Positions 14,753 to 20,788 of a DNA stretch of 20,788 nt are shown piece by piece. Location of the stretch: contig CAQIDI010000017.1 in assembly GCA_948806215.1 (NCBI GenBank), forward strand, positions 1-20,788, in the 5' to 3' direction. The translations under genes were made by a program, and so were the position numbers. The DNA comes from an uncultured Eubacteriales bacterium (GTDB lineage: Bacteria; Bacillota; Clostridia; Christensenellales; UBA1242). How positions within the stretch are numbered: position 1 is the stretch's first letter; every line of letters starts with the position of its first letter. The notes beneath the pieces were generated by a model that was given only the letters and a program-made list of their open reading frames with translations, was not told the origin of the DNA and did not search any database.

Positions 14753-17700
14753 ATGAAAAAGTTTAAAAGTTTTATATTCTACCTTTTAACGTATGTTTTA
14801 ATAACTTTTACAACCGCATTTGGTGTGGTTCTTATTTCCGACCCCACTGGTGCTAATAGCATTAAAATTGGTGAAACAACAGCCGCCACAACAACCCCAC
14901 CACAACTAAACTACATTATTAATAACCTATCAACCGTTCACGCAATAAATGCAAACATTCAGGCAAATGTAACCACCCTAACTGATGAGTTTAACATAGA
15001 TTTAAGTGTTGAAGCCGATTTTAATGAGGGATTAAAAAAGCCTGCTATTAAGGGCGTGTTAGATGTTAAAATAAATTCAAACCCTATTAATATTAACTTT
15101 GTTTACAAAAACGAAGCCATTTATATTAATTTATTTAATAAAGATTTTAAAATTGAAACAAATAATTTTATCGGTAGCATTAAACAAATTTTAACATTAA
15201 TTAATGTTGAACTACCTGAAATTAATTTAGGAATAGATTTGGATAACTTTAGCCTAGATTCTGTTTTAGGAATGTTGACCGAATTAACCGAAGACAAACA
15301 AGCAACTCAAACAATTATTAATATTTCGCTACCTGTTGTTGGTAATTTAACTTTGGTTTGCGACTTAAACTACGCAATTAAACAAATTTCACTACCAAAA
15401 ACAACTTTAGGCGATATTAGTTTTGATGTTAACGCAAACATATCCTACCCAGAAAAAGTGGAGGTTAACACTCCTGATAAAAATTGCTTAGAAGTAACTA
15501 ACCTATTTAACATTGCCGAAGCAGTTATTAACACAGTTAATCAAGATTATATTGGTTTTGATGTTGACTTAAAAATTGATAACACAGTTTTAAGCGGAAA
15601 ACTAAGTGCAAGTTTAAAAAACTATAGCTTACAATTTGAAACCAAAATACTAAACAATAACCTAAGTGTTGTGCTACTTGATAACACAGTTTATTTTAGT
15701 TTAGGAAACATTAATTTAAAATTTGCATTAGCCGATATTAACCAAATAAACGATATTTTAGTTAACCAATTTAATATAGATATTCCTTTGGATAAAATTA
15801 TTGGCTTACTTGCTTCTATTAAAAATGGAGATATTCAAAATCAACTTAAAAATTTTGATATTAAAAATTTCGATTTTTCTTCTATTGATTTAAGTTTTAT
15901 ATCTTTAAGTGAAACAAACAATAACGAATACACAATTTCTTTAGAGAATTTTGGTAACATTATTTTAACCATAAAAGATTCTAAGATTGAAAGTTTAAGT
16001 TTTGATAATAGCAGCATTGATGTTAAGTTAACTGCTTCTAAATATAACAAAATAACCTTATCTGATGCAGAATTTACCGATGTTACTAAACTTATTCCAA
16101 CAATCAATTCGATACTTAACACAATAAAACAATCTAACTTTACTGGTAACATTAATTTTAAATATAATAATCAAAATTATAACATTAATTATGTTATTCA
16201 AAATAACAATGGATTATATTTATATTTAAAAACAACAATTTTAAATAAGGAATTAGAAATTAATATTGTCAACAATGTTTGTTTTATTAATTTCTCAAAC
16301 ACTAAACTTGTTGTAAATTTTAATGATTTACCAAGTTTAATAAATTCAATACTTGAAAAATTTAATTTAAGTATTCCTAAAACCGATTCACAAAAAATTA
16401 TTGAAACAATCGAAAATTTAATTAACAAAAATATTAATCCTAACTTTATATCTAACCTAACCCAAATTAAAGATGGTATTAGTTTAGAATTGTTAAATAA
16501 AGTTAACATTAAAGTTATTGGCGAAAACACAATTAACAAAATAAATATTATACACGACAATTTGCAAGTTGATATTAATATTAACGCTAGTTGTAATAAT
16601 ATCTCAGTTCCTAAAATTAATATTGAAGAATACACAAAAGTTAACGATTTAGTTGATGTTATGTTTAATGTTTACGATTACATTTTAAACAAACAATTTT
16701 ATTTTGATGTTAATGTGGTTTACGATGAGTTACAGTTATTTGGCAAAATTTATTATAACAATGGTTTAAGTTTTGACATAAACACCAGTATTTACGGAAA
16801 AGAAGTTACTTTAAAATTAATAAACGAAGTTGTTTATGTTAACATAGATGGTTTAAAAATAAAATTCGCCCTATCTCAAACAGAATATTTATTAAACTTT
16901 ATTAACGAAAAATTTAACATCGATATTGCTTATGAAATTAATAAATTACTAAATAATATTGACTATAATAAAATATTAAATAATATAAATAATTTTGATA
17001 TTGAACTAACACTAAACAAAATTAATTTAGCATTAAATAATTTAGCTGCAACAATTAATTTAGAAAACAAAAACATTAAAAACATTATATTAACAAGCGA
17101 TAAGTTAAACGCAACTATTAACGTTTTAAATTGCCAAGAAGATATTACTGTTAGTGGCGAATATTATAATTTAGACGATGCTATTCCAATGGTTGAAAGT
17201 TTAATTAACACCATTAGTAATAAACAATTATCTATTGCTGGCATTGTTAAATTTAATGCTTTAAACAATATTCAAACATTAACAATTAATAATTTATCTG
17301 TTGATTTTAATAAAACATTAACGGTTTATGCTAACTTAGAACTTAATGGCGCAACTTTAGAATTAACTTTAATTAACAATGTTATTTATGCTAATGCCTA
17401 TGGCCTAAAAGTTAAATTTGCATTAAACGAAATAAACGATTTTATTAATTGGATAAATTCAACATTTAACACAAATATAGATTTAACTAAACCTAACAAT
17501 TTTAATTTAGAAGAATTTATTAAAAATCTTGATTTTAACACAATTAAAAGCATTACCAACACCCCTAACGGAATTATGGTTAACTTCTATAGCGAAAATG
17601 GTGTAGATAACATTTTATTAATTGATTATAATCAAACCTTAAATAAAATTATTTGTAACTATAACGATTTTAGTTTTGAAATTAATGTGTTTGATAATGC

Positions 17701-19828
17701 TAACATTAATCAAATTAACATTAACGAATATTCTAACTTAAGCGAACTAACAAATTTTGCCGATGCTATATTAAACTATGTTAAAGCAAAACAATATAAC
17801 ATTAGTGGCTTAGCCACTGTGTTTGAAGGTAACAATGTTACTTACAATGCAGATGTTAATTTGCAAGCAAACTTGAAAAACACATTTGAACTTAGTGGGA
17901 ACGCAAAACTAACAGGCAAACAAGATTTTGCATTTGATATTAACTACTATAACAATTACTTGTTTGTTAACTACAACAACTTAAAAGTTAAAATTTGTGA
18001 AAACGATTTAAAAGAACTTATTGTAATCGCTCTTCAAATGCTAGGAATTAATCCTGATATATTACCATTTTTAAGCGATGTTGCAAGTGGAATGGATGTT
18101 AACTTAAATAATATTGCTGGCTTATTACCAAATGGTAATAGTAGCAATCCATTAGCAATGCTAAGCATTATTAAAAACATATCCTTTAACAACAACGAAC
18201 TAATTGCAACTATTAACAGTGCAGTTGCATTTAACTCACCTAACGCAAACGATATGCAAGTTGTTGTTAAAACCAATGGCGAAGCATTAACAAATTTAAA
18301 AATAACAAATCTTTACACTAATGTTGATACTTACGAACATTTTGATTTAGATATTAACTTTAATAATTTTGAAAAAGTAAATGAACCACAAAACACCGAT
18401 GATTATATTGATTTAAGTGGTGCTAACGAACTTGTTAAAGCCATTATTAATACTGCCGAACTTAACTATTTTGAAATTGATGGTAGCTTAAAAATTAATG
18501 GTAAATTAATTGGAATTAATATTAATTGGGATGTACCTTTAAATATTAAAGTTAAACTTGATGAAAAACGTAATCCAGAAATTATGGCTGTTATTGGTGA
18601 AATACCAACAATGCTAGGTGTTAATAACGATGTTCCTTATCAAAGTGGCGATACCGAAAGCGGACACGACAGAATGCTTTATGTTTACTATAAAGATGGT
18701 TATGTTTATTTCTATCGTAGCGAATATATTAACAGATTTGCTTCTAGCGCTAGAAAATACGAAAAGAAACTTTTAATTTCGTTAGAAGAATTAATTAATA
18801 ATCCACTTGAATATGTTCAATATGCATTTGGGTTTACCGATGATATTATGAGTGCTATTAGAAGCTCGATTGAATTATCAAAAGGACACACACCTAACTT
18901 AGGCAACATAATTAATTCATTTGAAGCAAATAACAAAATCGATTTTAGCATAGAATTAAATATGCAAGAAATTACTAACGACCCTAAAATGGGAACAATG
19001 GCAATAGGCTTAAGCGTTATTAATAACGCCGAAACAAATAACAAAAACTATATTGGTTCTGCTTCGTTTAATATGTTTATGCCACTTGCAAGCGTGTTTG
19101 AATTAACACTAAGCAGTAACAATTTAAAACTTATTAACATTGGAAAACAGTTAGACTTTACTAACCTTTATAATTATATTAACTCCTATTCTTACAAAGA
19201 AAATGCAAAATGGGAAGCAAACAATAACAACTGGAATTTAGCAAGCGAAAAAACCTACACTATTAATTTTGTAACAAATTGCGATATTGCAATCGAAAAC
19301 CTAACTGCTCCAGTTAATGTTTCAATCACACTACCAACATTTAATAACCGAGTTGATATTAACAATAGCGTTCGCTACACATATAAATTTTTAGGTTGGT
19401 ATTTAACCGAAAACTTTAAACCAGAAACAGAATTTACAAGTTCTATAATGCCTAGAGGCGATACCACTCTATATGCAAAATGGGAACTAATAAAAATAGA
19501 AAATGTTGTTACATTAACTTTTGAAACTTTTGGTGGAACAAGTTTTAACACAATTTCTGATATTGCTGGAAACAGTGTTGATGTTTCAAATAATGTTCCA
19601 CATAAATGCGACAACAAAGTTAAAGGAAGTTATAAAGTAGGAAAAGGTTACTTGTGCACTCACACCCGTTATCAATTTGAAGGTTGGTTTACCGATGCTA
19701 ACTTCACAAACAGATTTAATGGTTATATGCCAAACAATAATTTAACTCTTTATGCAAAATATTCCACAACAACTTTCGAACATTATTGGGGAGCATTTGG
19801 AACTTATTGTAAAGAAAATTGTCATTAA
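14753..19828 (+). CDS. Giant exported repeat protein (seven beta-rich units plus two InlB-like repeats)
   Basis: A 1691-residue, Asn/Ile/Leu-rich exported protein. Residues 1-30 are a basic start plus a hydrophobic helix (signal peptide or uncleaved anchor; no lipobox). Residues 53-1465 form about seven diverged units of ~185 residues. Each unit begins with an amphipathic helix, has alternating hydrophobic strands, and then N-x-V-Y-x-N-x-x-x-L-K-x-K-F-A-L followed by F-N-I-D-I. The strands-plus-helix pattern recalls LolA/LppX-like lipid-binding sheets, but that is a guess from pattern only. Residues 1500-1670 hold two InlB/Flg_new-type repeats (F-L-G-W-Y...L-Y-A-K-W; F-E-G-W-F...L-Y-A-K-Y). 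The tail contains C1686 and C1690. No LPxTG, SLH or choline-binding anchor is visible. AAAGGA lies 5 nt before the ATG; the gene closes the operon. Confidence 0.85.
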   Translation: MKKFKSFIFYLLTYVLITFTTAFGVVLISDPTGANSIKIGETTAATTTPPQLNYIINNLSTVHAINANIQANVTTLTDEFNIDLSVEADFNEGLKKPAIKGVLDVKINSNPININFVYKNEAIYINLFNKDFKIETNNFIGSIKQILTLINVELPEINLGIDLDNFSLDSVLGMLTELTEDKQATQTIINISLPVVGNLTLVCDLNYAIKQISLPKTTLGDISFDVNANISYPEKVEVNTPDKNCLEVTNLFNIAEAVINTVNQDYIGFDVDLKIDNTVLSGKLSASLKNYSLQFETKILNNNLSVVLLDNTVYFSLGNINLKFALADINQINDILVNQFNIDIPLDKIIGLLASIKNGDIQNQLKNFDIKNFDFSSIDLSFISLSETNNNEYTISLENFGNIILTIKDSKIESLSFDNSSIDVKLTASKYNKITLSDAEFTDVTKLIPTINSILNTIKQSNFTGNINFKYNNQNYNINYVIQNNNGLYLYLKTTILNKELEINIVNNVCFINFSNTKLVVNFNDLPSLINSILEKFNLSIPKTDSQKIIETIENLINKNINPNFISNLTQIKDGISLELLNKVNIKVIGENTINKINIIHDNLQVDININASCNNISVPKINIEEYTKVNDLVDVMFNVYDYILNKQFYFDVNVVYDELQLFGKIYYNNGLSFDINTSIYGKEVTLKLINEVVYVNIDGLKIKFALSQTEYLLNFINEKFNIDIAYEINKLLNNIDYNKILNNINNFDIELTLNKINLALNNLAATINLENKNIKNIILTSDKLNATINVLNCQEDITVSGEYYNLDDAIPMVESLINTISNKQLSIAGIVKFNALNNIQTLTINNLSVDFNKTLTVYANLELNGATLELTLINNVIYANAYGLKVKFALNEINDFINWINSTFNTNIDLTKPNNFNLEEFIKNLDFNTIKSITNTPNGIMVNFYSENGVDNILLIDYNQTLNKIICNYNDFSFEINVFDNANINQININEYSNLSELTNFADAILNYVKAKQYNISGLATVFEGNNVTYNADVNLQANLKNTFELSGNAKLTGKQDFAFDINYYNNYLFVNYNNLKVKICENDLKELIVIALQMLGINPDILPFLSDVASGMDVNLNNIAGLLPNGNSSNPLAMLSIIKNISFNNNELIATINSAVAFNSPNANDMQVVVKTNGEALTNLKITNLYTNVDTYEHFDLDINFNNFEKVNEPQNTDDYIDLSGANELVKAIINTAELNYFEIDGSLKINGKLIGININWDVPLNIKVKLDEKRNPEIMAVIGEIPTMLGVNNDVPYQSGDTESGHDRMLYVYYKDGYVYFYRSEYINRFASSARKYEKKLLISLEELINNPLEYVQYAFGFTDDIMSAIRSSIELSKGHTPNLGNIINSFEANNKIDFSIELNMQEITNDPKMGTMAIGLSVINNAETNNKNYIGSASFNMFMPLASVFELTLSSNNLKLINIGKQLDFTNLYNYINSYSYKENAKWEANNNNWNLASEKTYTINFVTNCDIAIENLTAPVNVSITLPTFNNRVDINNSVRYTYKFLGWYLTENFKPETEFTSSIMPRGDTTLYAKWELIKIENVVTLTFETFGGTSFNTISDIAGNSVDVSNNVPHKCDNKVKGSYKVGKGYLCTHTRYQFEGWFTDANFTNRFNGYMPNNNLTLYAKYSTTTFEHYWGAFGTYCKENCH
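14909..19147 (+). repeat. Seven protein-level tandem units (~185 residues) in the giant protein
   Basis: Approximate unit limits in residues: 53-243, 244-440, 441-627, 628-806, 807-993, 994-1219 and 1220-1465. The anchor motif recurs at about 119, 309, 507, 691, 875, 1067 and (weakly) 1316, a step of 184-198 that grows to about 250 for the last unit. Units 2, 4 and 5 are closest (N-L-K-F-A-L, L-K-I-K-F-A-L, L-K-V-K-F-A-L). The DNA is diverged, so these are old duplications, not recent copy-number repeats. Confidence 0.7.
19250..19762 (+). repeat. Two InlB-like (Listeria-Bacteroides) repeats
   Basis: Residues 1500-1578 and 1585-1670 each start with an I/L-x-F strand and end in G-W-Y/F...M-P...T-L-Y-A-K-W/Y, the signature of the InlB B-repeat/Flg_new beta-grasp family found in surface proteins. 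The second repeat carries an insertion with C1619 and C1635. Their presence supports an extracellular location for the whole chain. Confidence 0.85.
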
Positions 19829-19859
19829 AAAATAACGGAAAGTTTTCCGTTATTTTTTT
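19827..19859 (+). terminator. Terminator of the three-gene operon
   Basis: A stem of up to 15 bp (19827-19841 with 19844-19858; core AACGGAAA/TTTCCGTT) begins within the TAA stop codon and runs into a T tract. Confidence 0.9.
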
Positions 19860-19865
19860 AAACAA

Positions 19866-19891
19866 AAAAGGTGTTAATTTTAACACCTTTT
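19866..19891 (-). terminator. Terminator of the small membrane-protein gene
   Basis: AAAAGGTGTTAA (19866-19877) pairs with TTAACACCTTTT (19880-19891), followed on the minus strand by a short T run. The upper arm overlaps the minus-strand stop codon at 19892-19890. Only 6 nt separate it from the operon terminator, so the two hairpins insulate converging transcripts. Confidence 0.8.
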
Positions 19892-20066
19892 ATTTTCTTT
19901 TTTTATTTTTCTTTTTGCGTCTTTTCCATTTTTTTGTAAGTAAAAATAAAATCAGCAAACAAACACCAGCTAAAATAATAATAAAATTTTTTAGCACAGC
20001 TCCTAAAATTAAAATACCTATACCAAGTAATAAAAATATTAATCTTCTAAACAAAATTAAAAACAT
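19890..20066 (-). CDS. Small two-helix membrane protein with polybasic tail (58 aa)
   Basis: A 58-residue protein of no family I recognise. It starts M-F-L-I-L-F-R-R, has two hydrophobic stretches (about 9-25 and 28-44, split by L-K-N), and ends in a 14-residue tail of which 11 are Lys or Arg (45-58). The tail should stay on the cytoplasmic face and bind membrane phosphate or nucleic acid. Support that it is real: AAAGGCGG about 8 nt before the ATG, a good promoter 40 nt upstream, and a terminator overlapping the stop. The opposite-strand frame across this region is long only by chance and has no ribosome-binding site of its own. It sits just downstream of the ABC-F gene. Confidence 0.65.
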   Translation of the reverse strand: MFLILFRRLIFLLLGIGILILGAVLKNFIIILAGVCLLILFLLTKKWKRRKKKNKKRK

Positions 20067-20107
20067 ATTATTTACCGCCTTTGGTAGTTATATAATATTC
20101 TACTTAT

Positions 20108-20137
20108 ATTATATCAGATAGTAGTATTACTTTGCAA
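20108..20137 (-). promoter_or_regulatory. Promoter of the small membrane-protein gene
   Basis: On the minus strand TTGCAA (20137-20132), 18 nt, TATAAT (20113-20108), the -10 being directly preceded by TGA. The start would be near 20101, giving a 35-nt leader with the ribosome-binding site. Confidence 0.65.
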
Positions 20138-20164
20138 TAGGCATATAAATTTGAACTTAACGGA

Positions 20165-20788
20165 TTATTTTTTGTTAATTTCTAAATATTCATCGTAACT
20201 AACCAATCTATCAAAAGTTTTTGTCCCATTAATTTCAATAACACGGTTAGAAACAGTTTGCATTAACTCTTGATCGTGTGAAGTAAATAAAATATTACCT
20301 TTAAAATTAATCATTCCTTTGTTAAGTGCAGTAATGCTCTCTAAGTCTAAGTGGTTTGTTGGTTCATCAAAAATAAGTAGGTTTCCACTGGTTAACATCA
20401 TTTTTGCTAGCATACATCTAACCTTTTCGCCACCAGATAAAACTTTTGCTTGTTTTAAACCTTCTTCGCCAGTAAACAACATTCTGCCTAGCCAACCACG
20501 AACAAAGGTTTGTTCTTTTTCTTTGCTATATTGTGCTAACCATTCCACAAGGTTTAGGTTAGAATTATCAAAATATTCGTTATAATTTTGTGGCATATAG
20601 GAACTAGTAATGGTTTTACCCCATTTAACTTCGCCTGTATAATCTGTATCTTCACCGGCTAAAATTTTAAATAAAGCTGTAATAGTTGTTCCCAAGTCGG
20701 AAACAAAAGCAATTTTTTCGCCTTTGTTAACAGTGAAACTAACATTTTCAAAAACACCTTTCTTGGTTAAATTTTCAACTTTTAAAAT
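20165..20788 (-). CDS. ykpA: ABC-F ATPase, YkpA/YbiT type (3' part, start outside window)
   Basis: The last 207 residues of an ABC-F protein, cytosolic ribosome-associated ATPases without membrane domains. The frame stays open to the right edge, so the gene continues beyond the window; the ATG at 20695 is internal. Visible parts of the second nucleotide-binding domain: degenerate Walker A (V-S-D-L-G-T-T-I-T-A-L-F-K-I-L), signature L-S-G-G-E-K, Walker B L-L-I-F-D-E-P-T-N-H-L-D, and H-loop T-S-H-D. The stretch N-L-V-E-W-L...F-L/V-R-G-W-L-G-R-M-L-F-T-G-E-E is characteristic of the YkpA/YbiT branch, as is the unusual Walker A. The usual C-terminal extension of target-protection ABC-F proteins is missing, so antibiotic resistance is unlikely. 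No terminator separates it from the small membrane-protein gene. Confidence 0.88.
   Translation of the reverse strand: MLKVENLTKKGVFENVSFTVNKGEKIAFVSDLGTTITALFKILAGEDTDYTGEVKWGKTITSSYMPQNYNEYFDNSNLNLVEWLAQYSKEKEQTFVRGWLGRMLFTGEEGLKQAKVLSGGEKVRCMLAKMMLTSGNLLIFDEPTNHLDLESITALNKGMINFKGNILFTSHDQELMQTVSNRVIEINGTKTFDRLVSYDEYLEINKK

Noticed and set aside
15841..16635. Minus-strand frames inside the giant repeat gene
   Set aside because: Leu/Ile-rich shadows of the Asn/Lys-rich sense strand, without ribosome-binding sites.
19819..20121. 100-residue plus-strand frame beginning inside the end of the giant gene
   Set aside because: It runs through two terminator hairpins, has no ribosome-binding site, is a low-complexity Phe/Lys/Ile chain, and lies opposite the better-supported 58-residue minus-strand gene.
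1..20788. CRISPR arrays, tRNA genes, prophage or conjugative modules
   Set aside because: No regularly spaced short DNA repeats, no cloverleaf-like sequence I could fold, and no integrase, capsid or conjugation genes; the TraX homologue alone is not evidence of a plasmid.

Overview
The window is strongly AT-rich chromosomal DNA from a low-GC, Gram-positive-type bacterium. It is most likely an uncultured member of the Bacillota (Firmicutes), perhaps a gut-associated clostridial lineage. Evidence: the primosome pair dnaB-dnaI in Bacillus order, a YkpA-type ABC-F protein, a type II thymidine kinase, Shine-Dalgarno sites of the AAGGAG type, sigma-A promoters (TTGACT-17-TATACT) and InlB-type surface repeats. 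TAA, TAG and TGA all end genes, so the standard bacterial code applies. The taxonomic placement is inference.

Layout. 1-150: minus-strand promoter with an A/T-rich upstream element and a leader that runs out of the window, resembling an rRNA operon leader. 325-1053: TraX-family membrane protein. 1085-5932 (minus): sbcD-sbcC, two strong hairpin terminators, then a cytosolic M14 metallopeptidase. 6081-8467 (plus): helicase loaders dnaB and dnaI. 8481-8951 (minus): family 6 uracil/hypoxanthine-DNA glycosylase. 9063-10489 (plus): dtd with an in-frame TAA, then an alpha/beta hydrolase. 10502-11736 (minus): tdk-mscL. 11850-12902 (plus): GT2 glycosyltransferase with a helical-repeat tail. 13052-19828 (plus): an unusual three-gene operon. 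19890-20788 (minus): a tiny basic membrane protein and the 3' part of an ABC-F gene.

Most of the window is housekeeping: DNA repair (SbcCD, HDG), primosome loading (DnaB/DnaI), nucleotide salvage (Tdk), osmotic safety valve (MscL) and tRNA quality control (Dtd). Genes are tightly packed. Convergent neighbours share one bidirectional terminator, and stop codons often lie inside terminator stems or loops.

The region most likely to hold something undescribed is 12950-19860. A strong sigma-A promoter drives three translationally coupled genes. The first encodes a REP-associated (Y1/RAYT-type) transposase homologue that has lost its HUH histidines but kept its C-terminal helix-turn-helix. The second encodes a protein with one glycine-zipper membrane anchor and an extracytoplasmic domain of unknown family. 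The third encodes a 1691-residue exported protein of about seven ~185-residue beta-rich repeats capped by two InlB-like repeats. An inverted repeat sits just upstream of the promoter. One reading is a domesticated transposase acting as a DNA-binding regulator of a cell-envelope complex.

Other points of note: a nonsense codon in dtd plus a Ser77-to-Pro change in its catalytic motif; two divergent, apparently leaderless promoters at 8952-9062; an SbcC without a CxxC zinc hook; and an MscL with a ~60-residue charged insertion.
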